The notes under the pieces: generated by a model
The model's input: the letters and a program-made list of their open reading frames with translations, nothing else
What the model was told of the DNA's origin: nothing
The model's database searches: none
Source: Saprospiraceae bacterium
Lineage (GTDB): Bacteria > Bacteroidota > Bacteroidia > Chitinophagales > Saprospiraceae
Direction of reading: 5' to 3'
DNA length: 38,048 nt
Assembly: GCA_020627825.1 (NCBI GenBank)
Contig: JAHDGD010000026.1
Coordinates: 1 to 38,048, forward strand
Program-made: the position numbers and the translations under genes
Part shown: piece after piece, positions 8,462-18,653 of the stretch
Position numbering within the stretch: position 1 is the first letter of the stretch
Layout of the letters: each line of letters starts with the position of its first letter

Positions 8462-9094
8462 ATGGACATTCTATTTGAGGATTCTTCTATTTATGTGGTC
8501 AATAAACCTCCAGGCTTACCAGTAGACACGCGTAATTTAAATGAAGAATCTGTTCTTTCTTTGTTAGGACAAAAACCTCTTTACGTAGTGCATCGAATTG
8601 ACCAAGTTGTTAGCGGAATAGTGGTCGTTGCGAAATCTTCTAAAGCTGCACGTCTATTTTCATTGATGTTTCAAGATCACGCCATTAAGAAATCTTATCT
8701 AGCCATTGTCAAAAAAAATGTAGCAAAAGAAATCGATATACTGCAATATAAATTGGTGAGAAACGGTAAACTAAAGAAAGCCTTTGTAAATGATAAAGGG
8801 AAACCAGCTTCTCTTGAGTACACAAAACTAGGAGCAATGGATCATTTTGATTGCTTAGAAGTTAAAATTAAAGAAGGCAGATTTCATATGATTCGTTGTA
8901 TATTGAGCTATAAAGGGATGCCGATAAAAGGTGATATCAAATATGGAGCTCGGCGTAAAAATAGTGACAGATCTATTGATTTACATGCCTATAAACTATC
9001 TTTCACTCATCCACTAACAAAAGAAATTCATAATATTATTGCACCTTTGCGCCAAAATAATATTTGGCAAGCATGTAGCGCTTTTTTGGGGTAG
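8462..9094 (+). CDS. RluA-family RNA pseudouridine synthase (stand-alone catalytic domain)
   Basis: It isomerises specific uridines in rRNA or tRNA to pseudouridine. The 210-residue protein starts directly with the catalytic domain (EDSSIYVVNKPPGLPV) and lacks the S4 RNA-binding domain that many RluA proteins carry. The active-site motif HRIDQVVSGIVVVAK at about residues 44-58 contains the catalytic Asp, although it departs from the common HRLD-xxTSG form. The later motifs GRFHMIRCILSYKGMPIKGDIKYGA and LHAYKLSFTHP fit the family. It starts two bases after the microprotein gene. The target position cannot be read from sequence; RluC/RluD/TruC-like members are all possible. Confidence 0.9.
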   Translation: MDILFEDSSIYVVNKPPGLPVDTRNLNEESVLSLLGQKPLYVVHRIDQVVSGIVVVAKSSKAARLFSLMFQDHAIKKSYLAIVKKNVAKEIDILQYKLVRNGKLKKAFVNDKGKPASLEYTKLGAMDHFDCLEVKIKEGRFHMIRCILSYKGMPIKGDIKYGARRKNSDRSIDLHAYKLSFTHPLTKEIHNIIAPLRQNNIWQACSAFLG

Positions 9095-9152
9095 TTTATG
9101 ACACATCGAAATTGATACAAGCTTCGTTATATTGCTGAACAAATTCATAAGT

Positions 9153-10070
9153 ATGAAAAAAACGATTTTTTTAATTCTCCTTTTTATGTGTAGTGTGGGA
9201 ATGAGCAGTCATATGATGGCTCAAGATTATAAATTTGGTATAAGAGGTGGATTAAATTATTCGCAATATTTAGGATTACAAAATAATACATCCGATTATA
9301 TGGAATCATATAATCTGAATAATGGCATTCATTTCGGTGTAACTTTTGCTTATCACCTTTCTGATATTTTTGGTTTTAGAACGGAAGTAGGCTATAATCA
9401 GATTGGCACAAAGTACAGATTCGAAAGTGAAAGTGCCCCGTATGTTTTTCGATTTGGCTTGGATAGAGAAGTGCGTTATGGTAAAATGATACGAGAATTC
9501 GATGTCAATAACTCTTATATTCATGTTCCTTTCATGGTGTTTTATAAACCGCATAGAAAACTAGAATTATATGGAGGTATTTATACGCAGTTCTTGGTAT
9601 TGCAATTAGCTGGAGGTTCAATAGATTTTACCGATCCTGACCCGCGAGGCTCTCTGGAAGATGGAGACTTGAAGAATTATAGTTTCTTTCAATCAGTAGA
9701 TGCTAACTACTACGCGGATGATCCTAGAGGAACAAGTGGAACACAAGGTCTCATTGTTGCTTTGAGTATTGATAATGATATTCAAAATATTGGAATGGCG
9801 AGAACAGTAAACGGATATTTTGAACTGGATGAGGATGAAAAGTTAGCATCCCGTCATAATTGGTTTGATGCTGGCCTTGAAGGTGGATTCTCCTATTTTG
9901 TAAACGGTTCACTTTATTTTGGTGTTACGGCAATGTATGGCTTACTAGACGTTACCAATGATAAGGCTGATGTTGATTACTTCGAACTCAACGAATTTAA
10001 TAAATATATTTTTCGAGATGATTTTGACCGGAATTTTTCTGCTCAGATCAGTATGGGTTTTAAATTTTAG
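9153..10070 (+). CDS. Outer-membrane beta-barrel protein (PorT-like)
   Basis: I place the start at ATG 9153, giving MKKTIFLILLFMCSVGMSSHMMAQ, a clear signal peptide cut after Ala-Gln. The longer frame opens with a TTG at 9132 that would add seven residues before the Lys-Lys. The mature protein begins YKFGIRGGLNYSQY, the usual first strand of the outer-membrane beta-barrel (porin family) domain. It continues with alternating aromatic/polar strands such as FGFRTEVGYNQIGTKY and ends with a strand finishing in Phe (SMGFKF), the outer-membrane assembly signal. Length is about 305 residues. The ligand or role is unknown. Confidence 0.85.
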   Translation: MKKTIFLILLFMCSVGMSSHMMAQDYKFGIRGGLNYSQYLGLQNNTSDYMESYNLNNGIHFGVTFAYHLSDIFGFRTEVGYNQIGTKYRFESESAPYVFRFGLDREVRYGKMIREFDVNNSYIHVPFMVFYKPHRKLELYGGIYTQFLVLQLAGGSIDFTDPDPRGSLEDGDLKNYSFFQSVDANYYADDPRGTSGTQGLIVALSIDNDIQNIGMARTVNGYFELDEDEKLASRHNWFDAGLEGGFSYFVNGSLYFGVTAMYGLLDVTNDKADVDYFELNEFNKYIFRDDFDRNFSAQISMGFKF

Positions 10071-10116
10071 TTAATTCTTTTCATACAGGAATGATATCCA
10101 AGAAGTATGAGTTGTA

Positions 10117-10144
10117 TTGGATACGTATAATTTTTATACATTTG
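10117..10144 (+). promoter_or_regulatory. Promoter of the OmpH-like gene
   Basis: TACATTTG (10137-10144) matches TAnnTTTG and continues GCGCG. A TTG at 10117-10119 lies 17 bases upstream, close to the expected -33 position. The ATG of the OmpH-like gene is 64 bases downstream. Confidence 0.6.
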
Positions 10145-10208
10145 CGCGAAATTTTGGCATGGCCATAATTTTGGTAATTCATTTAAGATCAAGAGAATAG
10201 AAATAAAA

Positions 10209-10712
10209 ATGAAGATAAGAATACTAGCAACAGCAGCTTTGATGATGTTTTTTGTTTTGGGTCAAGCCCAAAAACTAGGACATATAAACAGTACACAACT
10301 TTTAATTGATCACCCGAAAATTAAAAGTGCTGATGAGCAAGTTCTGGCATTTCAGCAAACTCAAGAAGCCGAGTTTCAAGCAAAAGCAGAAGCTTTTCAA
10401 AATGCTTATCAAGCATTCGTTGCAAAAGCTCAAAGTCAGGAATATTCAGAAGTTCAACTTCAAAAAGAACAACAAGAATTGGTTCAAAAGGAACAGCAAT
10501 TACAATTGTTACAACAGCAATTACAACAAAAAATCATCAAAAAGAGAGAAGAATTGTATGCGCCTATTTTGCTAGAAGTTGAAGAAGCTGTACAAGCTAT
10601 AGGAAAAGAGAATGAATATACCATGATCTTTGATACTAGCCTAGGTCAAATCCTTTATGGTGTAGAAACTCAAGATATTACATCTTTAGTAAAAGCAAAA
10701 CTAGGGTTTTAG
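10209..10712 (+). CDS. OmpH/Skp-like periplasmic chaperone, Gln-rich
   Basis: Skp-like chaperones hold unfolded outer-membrane proteins in the periplasm. The 167-residue protein has a signal peptide (MKIRILATAALMMFFVLGQA, then QKLGHINS) and the short first strand typical of OmpH. A long, very Gln-rich coiled coil follows (about residues 45-115, with runs such as KEQQLQLLQQQLQQK). The C-terminal cap, ILYGVETQDITSLVKAKLGF, closely matches that of the paralogue at 29899-30408, so these two are related duplicates. It is followed by the ABC-F gene after 29 bases. The palindrome at 10255-10273 lies in its signal-peptide codons. Confidence 0.88.
   Translation: MKIRILATAALMMFFVLGQAQKLGHINSTQLLIDHPKIKSADEQVLAFQQTQEAEFQAKAEAFQNAYQAFVAKAQSQEYSEVQLQKEQQELVQKEQQLQLLQQQLQQKIIKKREELYAPILLEVEEAVQAIGKENEYTMIFDTSLGQILYGVETQDITSLVKAKLGF
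10255..10273. repeat. Interspersed palindrome, copy 3 (GGG-N5-CCC)
   Basis: TTTTGGG-TCAAG-CCCAAAA: seven-base arms around a five-base centre. It lies in the signal-peptide region of the OmpH-like gene, read TTG GGT CAA GCC CAA AAA (Leu-Gly-Gln-Ala-Gln-Lys). Confidence 0.8.
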
Positions 10713-10735
10713 TCTTTTACATACCCAAAAAATAA

Positions 10736-12373
<1,638 letters not shown>

Positions 12374-12429
12374 TTCTTAATTACTTCAACTTAACGCTAA
12401 TTATATTTTATTTAAAGCGAATTCAGGGA

Positions 12430-14541
12430 TTACTCGAACAATTCCAATAAATCTATCGCAGCTTCAGCAATGTTTGTTCCTGGACCAAAAACAGCTGCTA
12501 CTCCTGCATCAAATAAAAAGGCATAATCTTTTCTTGGTATAACCCCTCCTACGACAACCATAATATGCGACTTTCCTATATCTTTTAGGGCTTTAATTGT
12601 TTCGGGGACTAATTCTTTATGCCCCGCAGCAAGTGAGGAAATGCCTAAAATATGTACATCATTTTCCATGGCTTGCTTTACAGCTTCTTGAGGTGTTTGA
12701 AAGAGCGGCCCGATATCTACATCGAACCCTATATCTGCAAAACTAGTCGCTACGACTTTAGCTCCTCTATCATGTCCATCCTGCCCAAGTTTTGCAATTA
12801 AAATCCTAGGGCGTCTTCCATATTTTTTAGCAAAAAGATTGGTTTTATCTCTCGCTTTTTGAACAACTTCGTTATTTGCCATAGCTTTATTATATACACC
12901 TGAAACTAATCGATTTGGTGCTTTGAATCGTCCAAAGATTTGTTCCATTGCCATTGATATTTCTCCTAAGGTCGCTCTATTCTTAGCACATTCTATAGCT
13001 TTTTCAAGTAAATTTCCAGAACCAGTTTTTGCTATTTCATTTAGTTCTTGAAGTGATTGCTGTACTTTTAGTTCATTTCTATTAGCTTTAACCTCTGCGA
13101 TTCTACCTATCTGATCTTCTCGAACTTTCTTATTATCAACTTGTAAAGTTTCAATGGGTTCATCGTTTTCAGGGGCATAGAAATTCACACCTAAAATTTT
13201 AATGTCACCACTATCTATTTTTGCTTGTCTTGTTGTCGCAGCTTCTTCAATTCTTAATTTAGGTATGCCTTTTTCAATGGCTTTAACCATGCCTCCATGT
13301 TCATTGATTTCAGCTATATGAGATGTAGCTTTTTGATAAAGCATATCTGTCAAATATTCAATATATTCCGAACCAGCTAAAGGATCTATGTAATCCGTAA
13401 CATCAGTTTCATTTTGTAAATATTTTTGAGTTTCTCTTGCAATTTTTGCGCTATAATCAGAAGGCAAGGCAATGGCTTCATCAAGAGAATTCGTGTGAAG
13501 GCTTTGGGTTGAACCCAAAACTGCAGAACAAGCTTCGATTAATGTTCTTGCTATATTATTATAAGGATCCTGTTCCGTAAGACTGTACCCAGAGGTTTGA
13601 CAATGTGTACGTAGTGAAAGGGACTTTGGGTTCTCAGGCTTGAATTCGGATACGAGTTCAGCCCACAACTTTCTTCCTGCTCTCATCTTCGCAATTTCCA
13701 TATAAAAATGCATCCCAATACCCCAGAAAAAACTGAATCTTGGTGCAAATTGATCAACTGTCAAACCTGCTTTTATTCCTGCTTTCAGGTATTCTATCCC
13801 ATCCGCTAACGTGTAGGCTAATTCTATGTCAGCAGGGGCTCCAGCTTCATGCATATGATACCCACTGATGGAAATCGAATTGAATCGTGGCATATGCTGA
13901 CTTGTATATCGAAAGATATCAGATATGATTTTCATCGATGGTGCAGGTGGATAAATATAGGTATTACGAACCATGAACTCTTTCAAAATGTCATTCTGTA
14001 TCGTGCCAGAAAGTTGTTCTTTTGTCACACCACTTTCCTCTGCTGCCGCAATGTAAAACGCCATGATAGGAATTACAGCACCGTTCATTGTCATGGAAAC
14101 TGACATTTTATCCAAGGGGATATCTTGAAATAAAATCTTCATATCCTCTATTGTATCAATAGCAACTCCAGCCATTCCTATATCACCTTTCACACGCGGA
14201 TGATCACTGTCATATCCTCTATGAGTCGCTAAGTCAAATGCGACAGACAAGCCCTTTTGGCCTTGAGCCAAATTTCTTTTATAAAAGGCGTTGCTTTCTT
14301 CAGCCGTTGAAAATCCAGCATATTGTCTTATCGTCCAAGGGCGACCAAGATACATGCTAGAGTAAGGACCATTAAGATAAGGAGGAAAACCAGACTGAAA
14401 AGCTTGTTTTTCTATATCGAAAGATGCTGGAATTTTATATGATTCGGACGTTTCCCATACCTCTGTTTCTATTGCTTTTGATGCAAGGTGGAAATCCAAT
14501 TCCGACGGATTGAAATTTGTATACGATTTTGAAGTCATCAT
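12430..14541 (-). CDS. mutB: Methylmalonyl-CoA mutase, large (catalytic) subunit
   Basis: This B12 enzyme interconverts (R)-methylmalonyl-CoA and succinyl-CoA, feeding propionate or odd-chain carbon into the TCA cycle or running the reverse toward propionate. The 703-residue length suits the catalytic chain. The N-terminal TIM barrel shows [45 protein letters not shown] and [15 protein letters not shown]. The C-terminal cobalamin domain has [11 protein letters not shown] with the cobalt-ligating His590, then GISSLAAGH and VVGGVIP. Two Met codons lie at the start (14541 and 14538). The small subunit, epimerase and a MeaB-like GTPase are not in the window. It carries an exact copy of the 17-bp palindrome at 13503-13519. 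Confidence 0.97.
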   Translation of the reverse strand: MMTSKSYTNFNPSELDFHLASKAIETEVWETSESYKIPASFDIEKQAFQSGFPPYLNGPYSSMYLGRPWTIRQYAGFSTAEESNAFYKRNLAQGQKGLSVAFDLATHRGYDSDHPRVKGDIGMAGVAIDTIEDMKILFQDIPLDKMSVSMTMNGAVIPIMAFYIAAAEESGVTKEQLSGTIQNDILKEFMVRNTYIYPPAPSMKIISDIFRYTSQHMPRFNSISISGYHMHEAGAPADIELAYTLADGIEYLKAGIKAGLTVDQFAPRFSFFWGIGMHFYMEIAKMRAGRKLWAELVSEFKPENPKSLSLRTHCQTSGYSLTEQDPYNNIARTLIEACSAVLGSTQSLHTNSLDEAIALPSDYSAKIARETQKYLQNETDVTDYIDPLAGSEYIEYLTDMLYQKATSHIAEINEHGGMVKAIEKGIPKLRIEEAATTRQAKIDSGDIKILGVNFYAPENDEPIETLQVDNKKVREDQIGRIAEVKANRNELKVQQSLQELNEIAKTGSGNLLEKAIECAKNRATLGEISMAMEQIFGRFKAPNRLVSGVYNKAMANNEVVQKARDKTNLFAKKYGRRPRILIAKLGQDGHDRGAKVVATSFADIGFDVDIGPLFQTPQEAVKQAMENDVHILGISSLAAGHKELVPETIKALKDIGKSHIMVVVGGVIPRKDYAFLFDAGVAAVFGPGTNIAEAAIDLLELFE
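13503..13519. repeat. Interspersed palindrome, copy 4 (TTTGGGTTGAACCCAAA)
   Basis: A perfect palindrome around one central base, identical over 17 bases to the copies at 16685 and 33790. It lies in the mutase gene, read on the minus strand as TTG GGT TCA ACC CAA (Leu-Gly-Ser-Thr-Gln). Confidence 0.9.
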
Positions 14542-14584
14542 AGATTCACTTGATGGCTTAAATGTACGAAAAGCTTGATTGTTT

Positions 14585-15325
14585 TTAAGCGTATATTTTT
14601 GATTTCATCAATCCCCATTTGCTGAATCGATGGATTAATGAAACTCGCAAAACACCTAGGCCATATTTGGTGCTACGAGCTAAATTAATAGAAGAGGCTT
14701 CTTTGAAATATTTTGTTGGGCAAGTCACTTCAGCAATGTCAAAACCTTTATAGATAATTTGTGATAACATTTCGTTGTCAAAGACAAAGTCATCATCGTT
14801 ATTATTAAATGCTATGGTTTTTAATACTTCTCCACTGAAAGCTCTATAACCTGTATGATACTCTGATAATTTGTAATTGACAAGTAGGTTTTGGGTTAAG
14901 GTAAGAAAACGATTTGCAATGAATTTATATAACGGCATCCCTCCTTTAAGTGCTCCTTTTCCCAGTATTCTTGAACCCAATACGACAGGAAATAAGTCAT
15001 CACCAATGATATTCACCATTGACGGAATCAATTTTGGGGTATATTGATAATCGGGATGTAACATTATAACGATATCCCCATTTAATTCAAGAGCTTTGTT
15101 GTAAAGTGATTTTTGATTACCTCCGTATCCTTTATTTGTTTCATGTGCAATGATGTGATCAATACCAAGTTCTTTTGCTACTTTAATGGTGTCGTCTTTA
15201 CTGGCATCATCACAAAGAATAACCTCATCTACCAAGTCCATAGGGATCTCTTTGTATGTTTGTTCCAGCGTCAGTGCTGCATTGTATGCAGGAAGTACAA
15301 CAATAACTTTCTTGTTTTTATACAT
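14585..15325 (-). CDS. GT2-family glycosyltransferase (polyprenyl-phosphate type)
   Basis: It probably moves a nucleotide-activated sugar to a lipid carrier or glycan on the cytoplasmic side. I choose the ATG at 15325 ([20 protein letters not shown]), giving 246 residues. An upstream ATG at 15358 adds an 11-residue stretch that does not fit the family, and the start at 15325 has a -7 element just before it. The GT-A fold is clear: [20 protein letters not shown], then LHPDYQYTP in the place of the DxD motif, as in the DPM1-like branch, and YHTGYRAFS near the acceptor site. No membrane helices are seen. The substrate is unknown. Confidence 0.88.
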   Translation of the reverse strand: MYKNKKVIVVLPAYNAALTLEQTYKEIPMDLVDEVILCDDASKDDTIKVAKELGIDHIIAHETNKGYGGNQKSLYNKALELNGDIVIMLHPDYQYTPKLIPSMVNIIGDDLFPVVLGSRILGKGALKGGMPLYKFIANRFLTLTQNLLVNYKLSEYHTGYRAFSGEVLKTIAFNNNDDDFVFDNEMLSQIIYKGFDIAEVTCPTKYFKEASSINLARSTKYGLGVLRVSLIHRFSKWGLMKSKIYA

Positions 15326-15331
15326 AGGACG

Positions 15332-15339
15332 CAAAAATA
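15332..15339 (-). promoter_or_regulatory. -7 element directly before the GT2 gene
   Basis: The minus strand reads TATTTTTGCG, an exact TAnnTTTG match that ends six bases before the ATG at 15325. If real, the mRNA starts at or next to the start codon, so it would be leaderless or nearly so. Confidence 0.5.
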
Positions 15340-15441
15340 GGAAGTTGGATGCAAACAAAGGTACTCAAGGATGACGAATTAAAGATTATCTGTTGTGCTC
15401 TTCGAACCCTCCATTTGTCAAGACGACGATTAGTAGTTTTA

Positions 15442-15741
15442 TTATTTGAAATTGAATATACTTGTTAAAGACTCACTGTTTACGGTTTCCATTTTGTAAC
15501 AACCCATCCATTCGGAAGCATGCGGCATGTTGGCCATGTTTTTATTCGAAAGTGCAGCATCTTCTTTTGATTCCCATATAACGATATCGGTGTAATGCCC
15601 TTTTGTATTTTGGTTTATTTCCCAAGAAATAAAACCTTTCTGATGTTTCATCCAATCATTGAAGATTAGTTCAGCAACTTTTAATAGATGTGTTTCATCA
15701 ATTCCTTCCGCTAATTCATATGAAATAAGATCCTTGTACAT
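15442..15741 (-). CDS. Small dimeric alpha/beta-barrel (ABM-like) protein
   Basis: The 99-residue product reads as a single ferredoxin-like domain: an opening strand (YKDLISYELAEGI), a helix (LLKVAELIFNDWMKHQKGF), then the strands ISWEINQN and YTDIVIWES and a helix (KEDAALSNKNMANMP). This pattern resembles the dimeric alpha/beta-barrel superfamily that includes antibiotic-biosynthesis monooxygenase-like proteins. I infer the fold only from the pattern and length. No active-site residue can be named. It has its own -7 element 15 bases upstream, just past the ligase stop codon, so it may be transcribed apart from the repair genes. Confidence 0.6.
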   Translation of the reverse strand: MYKDLISYELAEGIDETHLLKVAELIFNDWMKHQKGFISWEINQNTKGHYTDIVIWESKEDAALSNKNMANMPHASEWMGCYKMETVNSESLTSIFNFK

Positions 15742-15756
15742 TGAGTAGGTTTACCT

Positions 15757-15764
15757 CAAAGATA
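15757..15764 (-). promoter_or_regulatory. -7 element for the ABM-like gene
   Basis: The minus strand reads TATCTTTG, an exact TAnnTTTG match, 15 bases before the start codon at 15741 and just beyond the ligase stop. The leader would be very short. Confidence 0.5.
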
Positions 15765-15767
15765 GGA

Positions 15768-17348
15768 TTAACGGATGAGACTTTTAAGATCTGATAGCGT
15801 ATTAGCTTCTTGGATAGGTTTATCCTTTCGCCATCTTTTAATACGTGGAAATCGTAATGCAACACCACTCTTATGACGTGTACTTTTTTGAATGCCTTCA
15901 AAAGCTAACTCAAATACATGCATGGGTTTTACGGAACTTACAGGACCAAATCTTTCTACTGTATTTTTTTTAACCCAAGCAGTAATTTCTTTGAATTCAG
16001 CATCAGTAAGACCTGAATATGCTTTTGTAAAAGGAACCAATCGGTCTTCATCCCACACAGCAAAAGTAAAATCTGAATACAGGTTACTACGTCTTCCATG
16101 TCCTCTTTGGGCATATATCAGTATACCATCAATGGTATAGGGATCAACTTTCCATTTCCACCAATCTCCTTTTTTCCTACCACTTAAATACGGAGAATCA
16201 AGTTGTTTTAGCATGAAACCTTCAGTTCCAAGGTCTCTAGATTTTTTTCGCAAATTTGTTAATTCTGCCCAAGAGCTAAATGGAACATTTTCTGAAAGGA
16301 TGAGCGAAAAATGATCCATCTGGTGAACGATCTTTTTAAGATATCCTCTCCTCTTTAAATAAGAGAGCTCTCGAATGTCTTTACCTTCGTATTCCATGAG
16401 ATCATAAGCTCTGATAATAACAGGATTGTCTTGAAGAAGTTTTTTGCCAACAGTTTTTCGACCTATTCGTTTCTGTAGTGCTTGAAATCCTAGTAATGTT
16501 CCCTCTTTTACTGCTAGAATTTCTCCATCTATAGCAACTCCATCAGGAAGGCGTTGAGCCATTTCAATTAATTCTGGAAACCTGTTGGTAATAAGATCTT
16601 CTCCTCTAGACCATATAAAAACTTCATTATCTCTTTTAATACATTGACTTCTGATTCCATCCCATTTCCATTCTGCAGCCCAGTTTTGGGTTGAACCCAA
16701 AGTTGCTGGTTCTGTCTCTAAAGCATATGCCAGATAAAAAGGATAAGGTCTTGAGATATCTGCTGATATATGTTCATTCAACAGAAGATCAGAAAAAGTC
16801 GTTGTTGTTGGTGACCAGTCTCCCATCAATCTGTGTGCTATTTCATTTTCTTCTTTCTTTAGATACCGTGCCAATGCACGACTCATTAACTTCTGAGAAA
16901 TACCAATTCGGAATCCACCTGTTATGAGTTTGTTGAACAAAAAACGTTCTGCTGTTTCTAGACTATTCCATGCTTCGATTATAAAGCTTCTTTTCTCATG
17001 TTCCTCTTTGTCTTTTAAATTCATTATGCTAAGAATCCATTCGTTTAAAGAAAGAACAGACTGTTTTGTTGGTAATGGAAGTACTAATGAAATAGTTTCT
17101 GCTAAATCACCTACGATGTGATAACTCTCTTCAAAAAGCCATGCAGGAATGCCGCTTATTTCGCTTGCCCATGTTCTAAGAAGCGTGGTATTTACTGTTC
17201 GTTTTGGTCTACGGTGCGAAAAAAGGGCAATGGTCCATAGTTTATCTTCATCACTTGCTTTTTCAAAGTAAGCAATTAATGCTGCTACTTTTTCATTTGT
17301 TTTATTGGTTTCATCTACTTGTCGAAAAAGTTGGGCGAAGTGCTTCAT
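15768..17348 (-). CDS. ATP-dependent DNA ligase of the ligase-associated damage-response type
   Basis: It seals nicks in duplex DNA using ATP. The 526-residue protein has an alpha-helical DNA-binding domain (about residues 1-200). The adenylation domain follows, with the nucleotidyl lysine Lys228 in EWKWDGIRSQ, and motifs VAIDGEI, SRDLGTEGFMLKQ and DWWKWKVDP. The OB-fold domain ends in HKSGVALRFPRIKRWRKDKP. This architecture matches the family annotated as cisplatin-damage-response ATP-dependent ligase. Its start overlaps the stop of the exonuclease gene by four bases (ATGA), so the two are translationally coupled. The palindrome at 16685-16701 lies just before the catalytic lysine. The Lhr-like helicase and PdeM phosphoesterase often found with it are not in this window. 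Confidence 0.94.
   Translation of the reverse strand: MKHFAQLFRQVDETNKTNEKVAALIAYFEKASDEDKLWTIALFSHRRPKRTVNTTLLRTWASEISGIPAWLFEESYHIVGDLAETISLVLPLPTKQSVLSLNEWILSIMNLKDKEEHEKRSFIIEAWNSLETAERFLFNKLITGGFRIGISQKLMSRALARYLKKEENEIAHRLMGDWSPTTTTFSDLLLNEHISADISRPYPFYLAYALETEPATLGSTQNWAAEWKWDGIRSQCIKRDNEVFIWSRGEDLITNRFPELIEMAQRLPDGVAIDGEILAVKEGTLLGFQALQKRIGRKTVGKKLLQDNPVIIRAYDLMEYEGKDIRELSYLKRRGYLKKIVHQMDHFSLILSENVPFSSWAELTNLRKKSRDLGTEGFMLKQLDSPYLSGRKKGDWWKWKVDPYTIDGILIYAQRGHGRRSNLYSDFTFAVWDEDRLVPFTKAYSGLTDAEFKEITAWVKKNTVERFGPVSSVKPMHVFELAFEGIQKSTRHKSGVALRFPRIKRWRKDKPIQEANTLSDLKSLIR
16685..16701. repeat. Interspersed palindrome, copy 5 (TTTGGGTTGAACCCAAA)
   Basis: Identical over 17 bases to the copies at 13503 and 33790. 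It lies in the DNA ligase gene, read TTG GGT TCA ACC CAA AAC (Leu-Gly-Ser-Thr-Gln-Asn), ending seven codons before the catalytic lysine. Confidence 0.9.
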
Positions 17349-18373
17349 GTGGTTTGATCTATTTTTTCTTCTTCTGTAGAATCCAGGCGTTCTCCTTCAA
17401 AGGCAGTTTCTACTATTTTGGCATCATACCCCTGTTCACGAAGATATTGAGAATAAATACGACTAAAACCATGTGTTACATATATTTCATTTGCTCCTGT
17501 TGCCTCGATTGCAGTATTAAGACCGTTCCAGTCAGCATGATCTGATAAAATAAATCCAATATCAGCCGCTCTTCTTCTTCTAGCACCACGCATCTGCATC
17601 CATCCGCTTGCAATTCCAAGACGGAAATCTTTAAACTTTTTAACCCAGTTAGAATTGGCCGCAGAAGGAGGACAAACGACCATGTTTCCTTGATAATCTT
17701 TAAAGTTATAGGAAGCTGTTGCAAATTGAGTGTCTTGAATGAAGTGATTATGTTCTCTTAAGATACTATTGGTATTTTCTATTGCGCCATGTGTATAGAT
17801 TTTACCTATTGATGGATCCAATCCGTTGATTAACCTTTGAGCTTTACCCAATGAATAAGCTGTAATTACAGAGACTCTTCCTTCAGCTTGATTTTTTCTC
17901 CACCAAGTATTGACTTTATCAAAAATAGCAGTTTGGTTTTGCCATTTATAAACCGGTAAACCAAATGTACTTTCGGTGATAAATGTATGACATTTTACGG
18001 GTTCGAATGCTTTGCTTATACCATCGTTTGCTAGTTTGTAATCTCCAGATACTACCCATATTTCATCTTTATATTCCACACGTATTTGTGCAGAACCAAT
18101 TACGTGGCCAGCTGGATGAAAAGAAAATTTAACACCATTTATAAAAAGGTTTTCGCCAAAAGCAATGCCTTGGATACGATTGGTTTTACCAAGACGATGT
18201 TGCAAAATAGGAACACTTTCATGCGTACATAGGTATGCACCCATTCCCCATCTAGCATGATCAGAATGCCCATGTGTTATAAGTGCTTTTGGTACTTTTT
18301 CCCAAGGATCAATATGAACATCAGCACGTGGGCAGTAAATACCTTTTCCATCAAAAGTGAGTAATCTTTCCAC
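17345..18373 (-). CDS. Ligase-associated metallo-beta-lactamase-fold DNA exonuclease
   Basis: This is a nuclease of the metallo-beta-lactamase/beta-CASP group that travels with the ATP-dependent ligase next door. The 342-residue protein has the metal-binding motif ITHGHSDHARWG (His34, His36, Asp38, His39), then FHPAGHVIGSAQI and VVSGDYK for the next ligands. The beta-CASP-like second half ends in LSDHADWNGL and VTHGF. The family is annotated as ligase-associated DNA damage response exonuclease. It is the first gene of the pair and overlaps the ligase start by four bases. The name rests on the motifs plus the neighbour; exonuclease activity itself is inferred from the family. Confidence 0.92.
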   Translation of the reverse strand: MERLLTFDGKGIYCPRADVHIDPWEKVPKALITHGHSDHARWGMGAYLCTHESVPILQHRLGKTNRIQGIAFGENLFINGVKFSFHPAGHVIGSAQIRVEYKDEIWVVSGDYKLANDGISKAFEPVKCHTFITESTFGLPVYKWQNQTAIFDKVNTWWRKNQAEGRVSVITAYSLGKAQRLINGLDPSIGKIYTHGAIENTNSILREHNHFIQDTQFATASYNFKDYQGNMVVCPPSAANSNWVKKFKDFRLGIASGWMQMRGARRRRAADIGFILSDHADWNGLNTAIEATGANEIYVTHGFSRIYSQYLREQGYDAKIVETAFEGERLDSTEEEKIDQTT

Positions 18374-18599
18374 ATTGTACTAATGGTAAAGAGGGGTGAA
18401 TTGTTTCGTTTAAAATGAATTGTGCATTAGAGCTTTGTTATGAGGGCTGAAAATGCTATAAAATCAGTTGATTTAGAAGATTTATCATAGCATGGTTATG
18501 TTAATCTGAAAACACCAGCGAAGCGTTGATTTTGATGTAGTTTATGCCCGTAATAGATTGTCTAAAGCATAATTCGTGTTAAAGTAAATAGGAAGATAC

Positions 18600-18632
18600 A
18601 AAAAAAGACCACTTGCAGAACAAGTGGTCTTT
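18600..18632 (-). terminator. Strong hairpin terminator after the TonB gene
   Basis: A perfect 12-bp stem (18604-18615 with 18621-18632) encloses a five-base loop, and on the minus strand a T run follows (plus-strand A run 18600-18606). It lies about 20 bases past the TonB stop codon. Confidence 0.9.
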
Positions 18633-18653
18633 CGTAAAAGGGACAAAAGAATT

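Noticed and set aside
12605-12645. CGGGG...CCCCG pairing in the mutase gene
   Set aside because: Only five-base arms with a 14-base loop, inside conserved coding sequence, and not part of the TTTGGG family.
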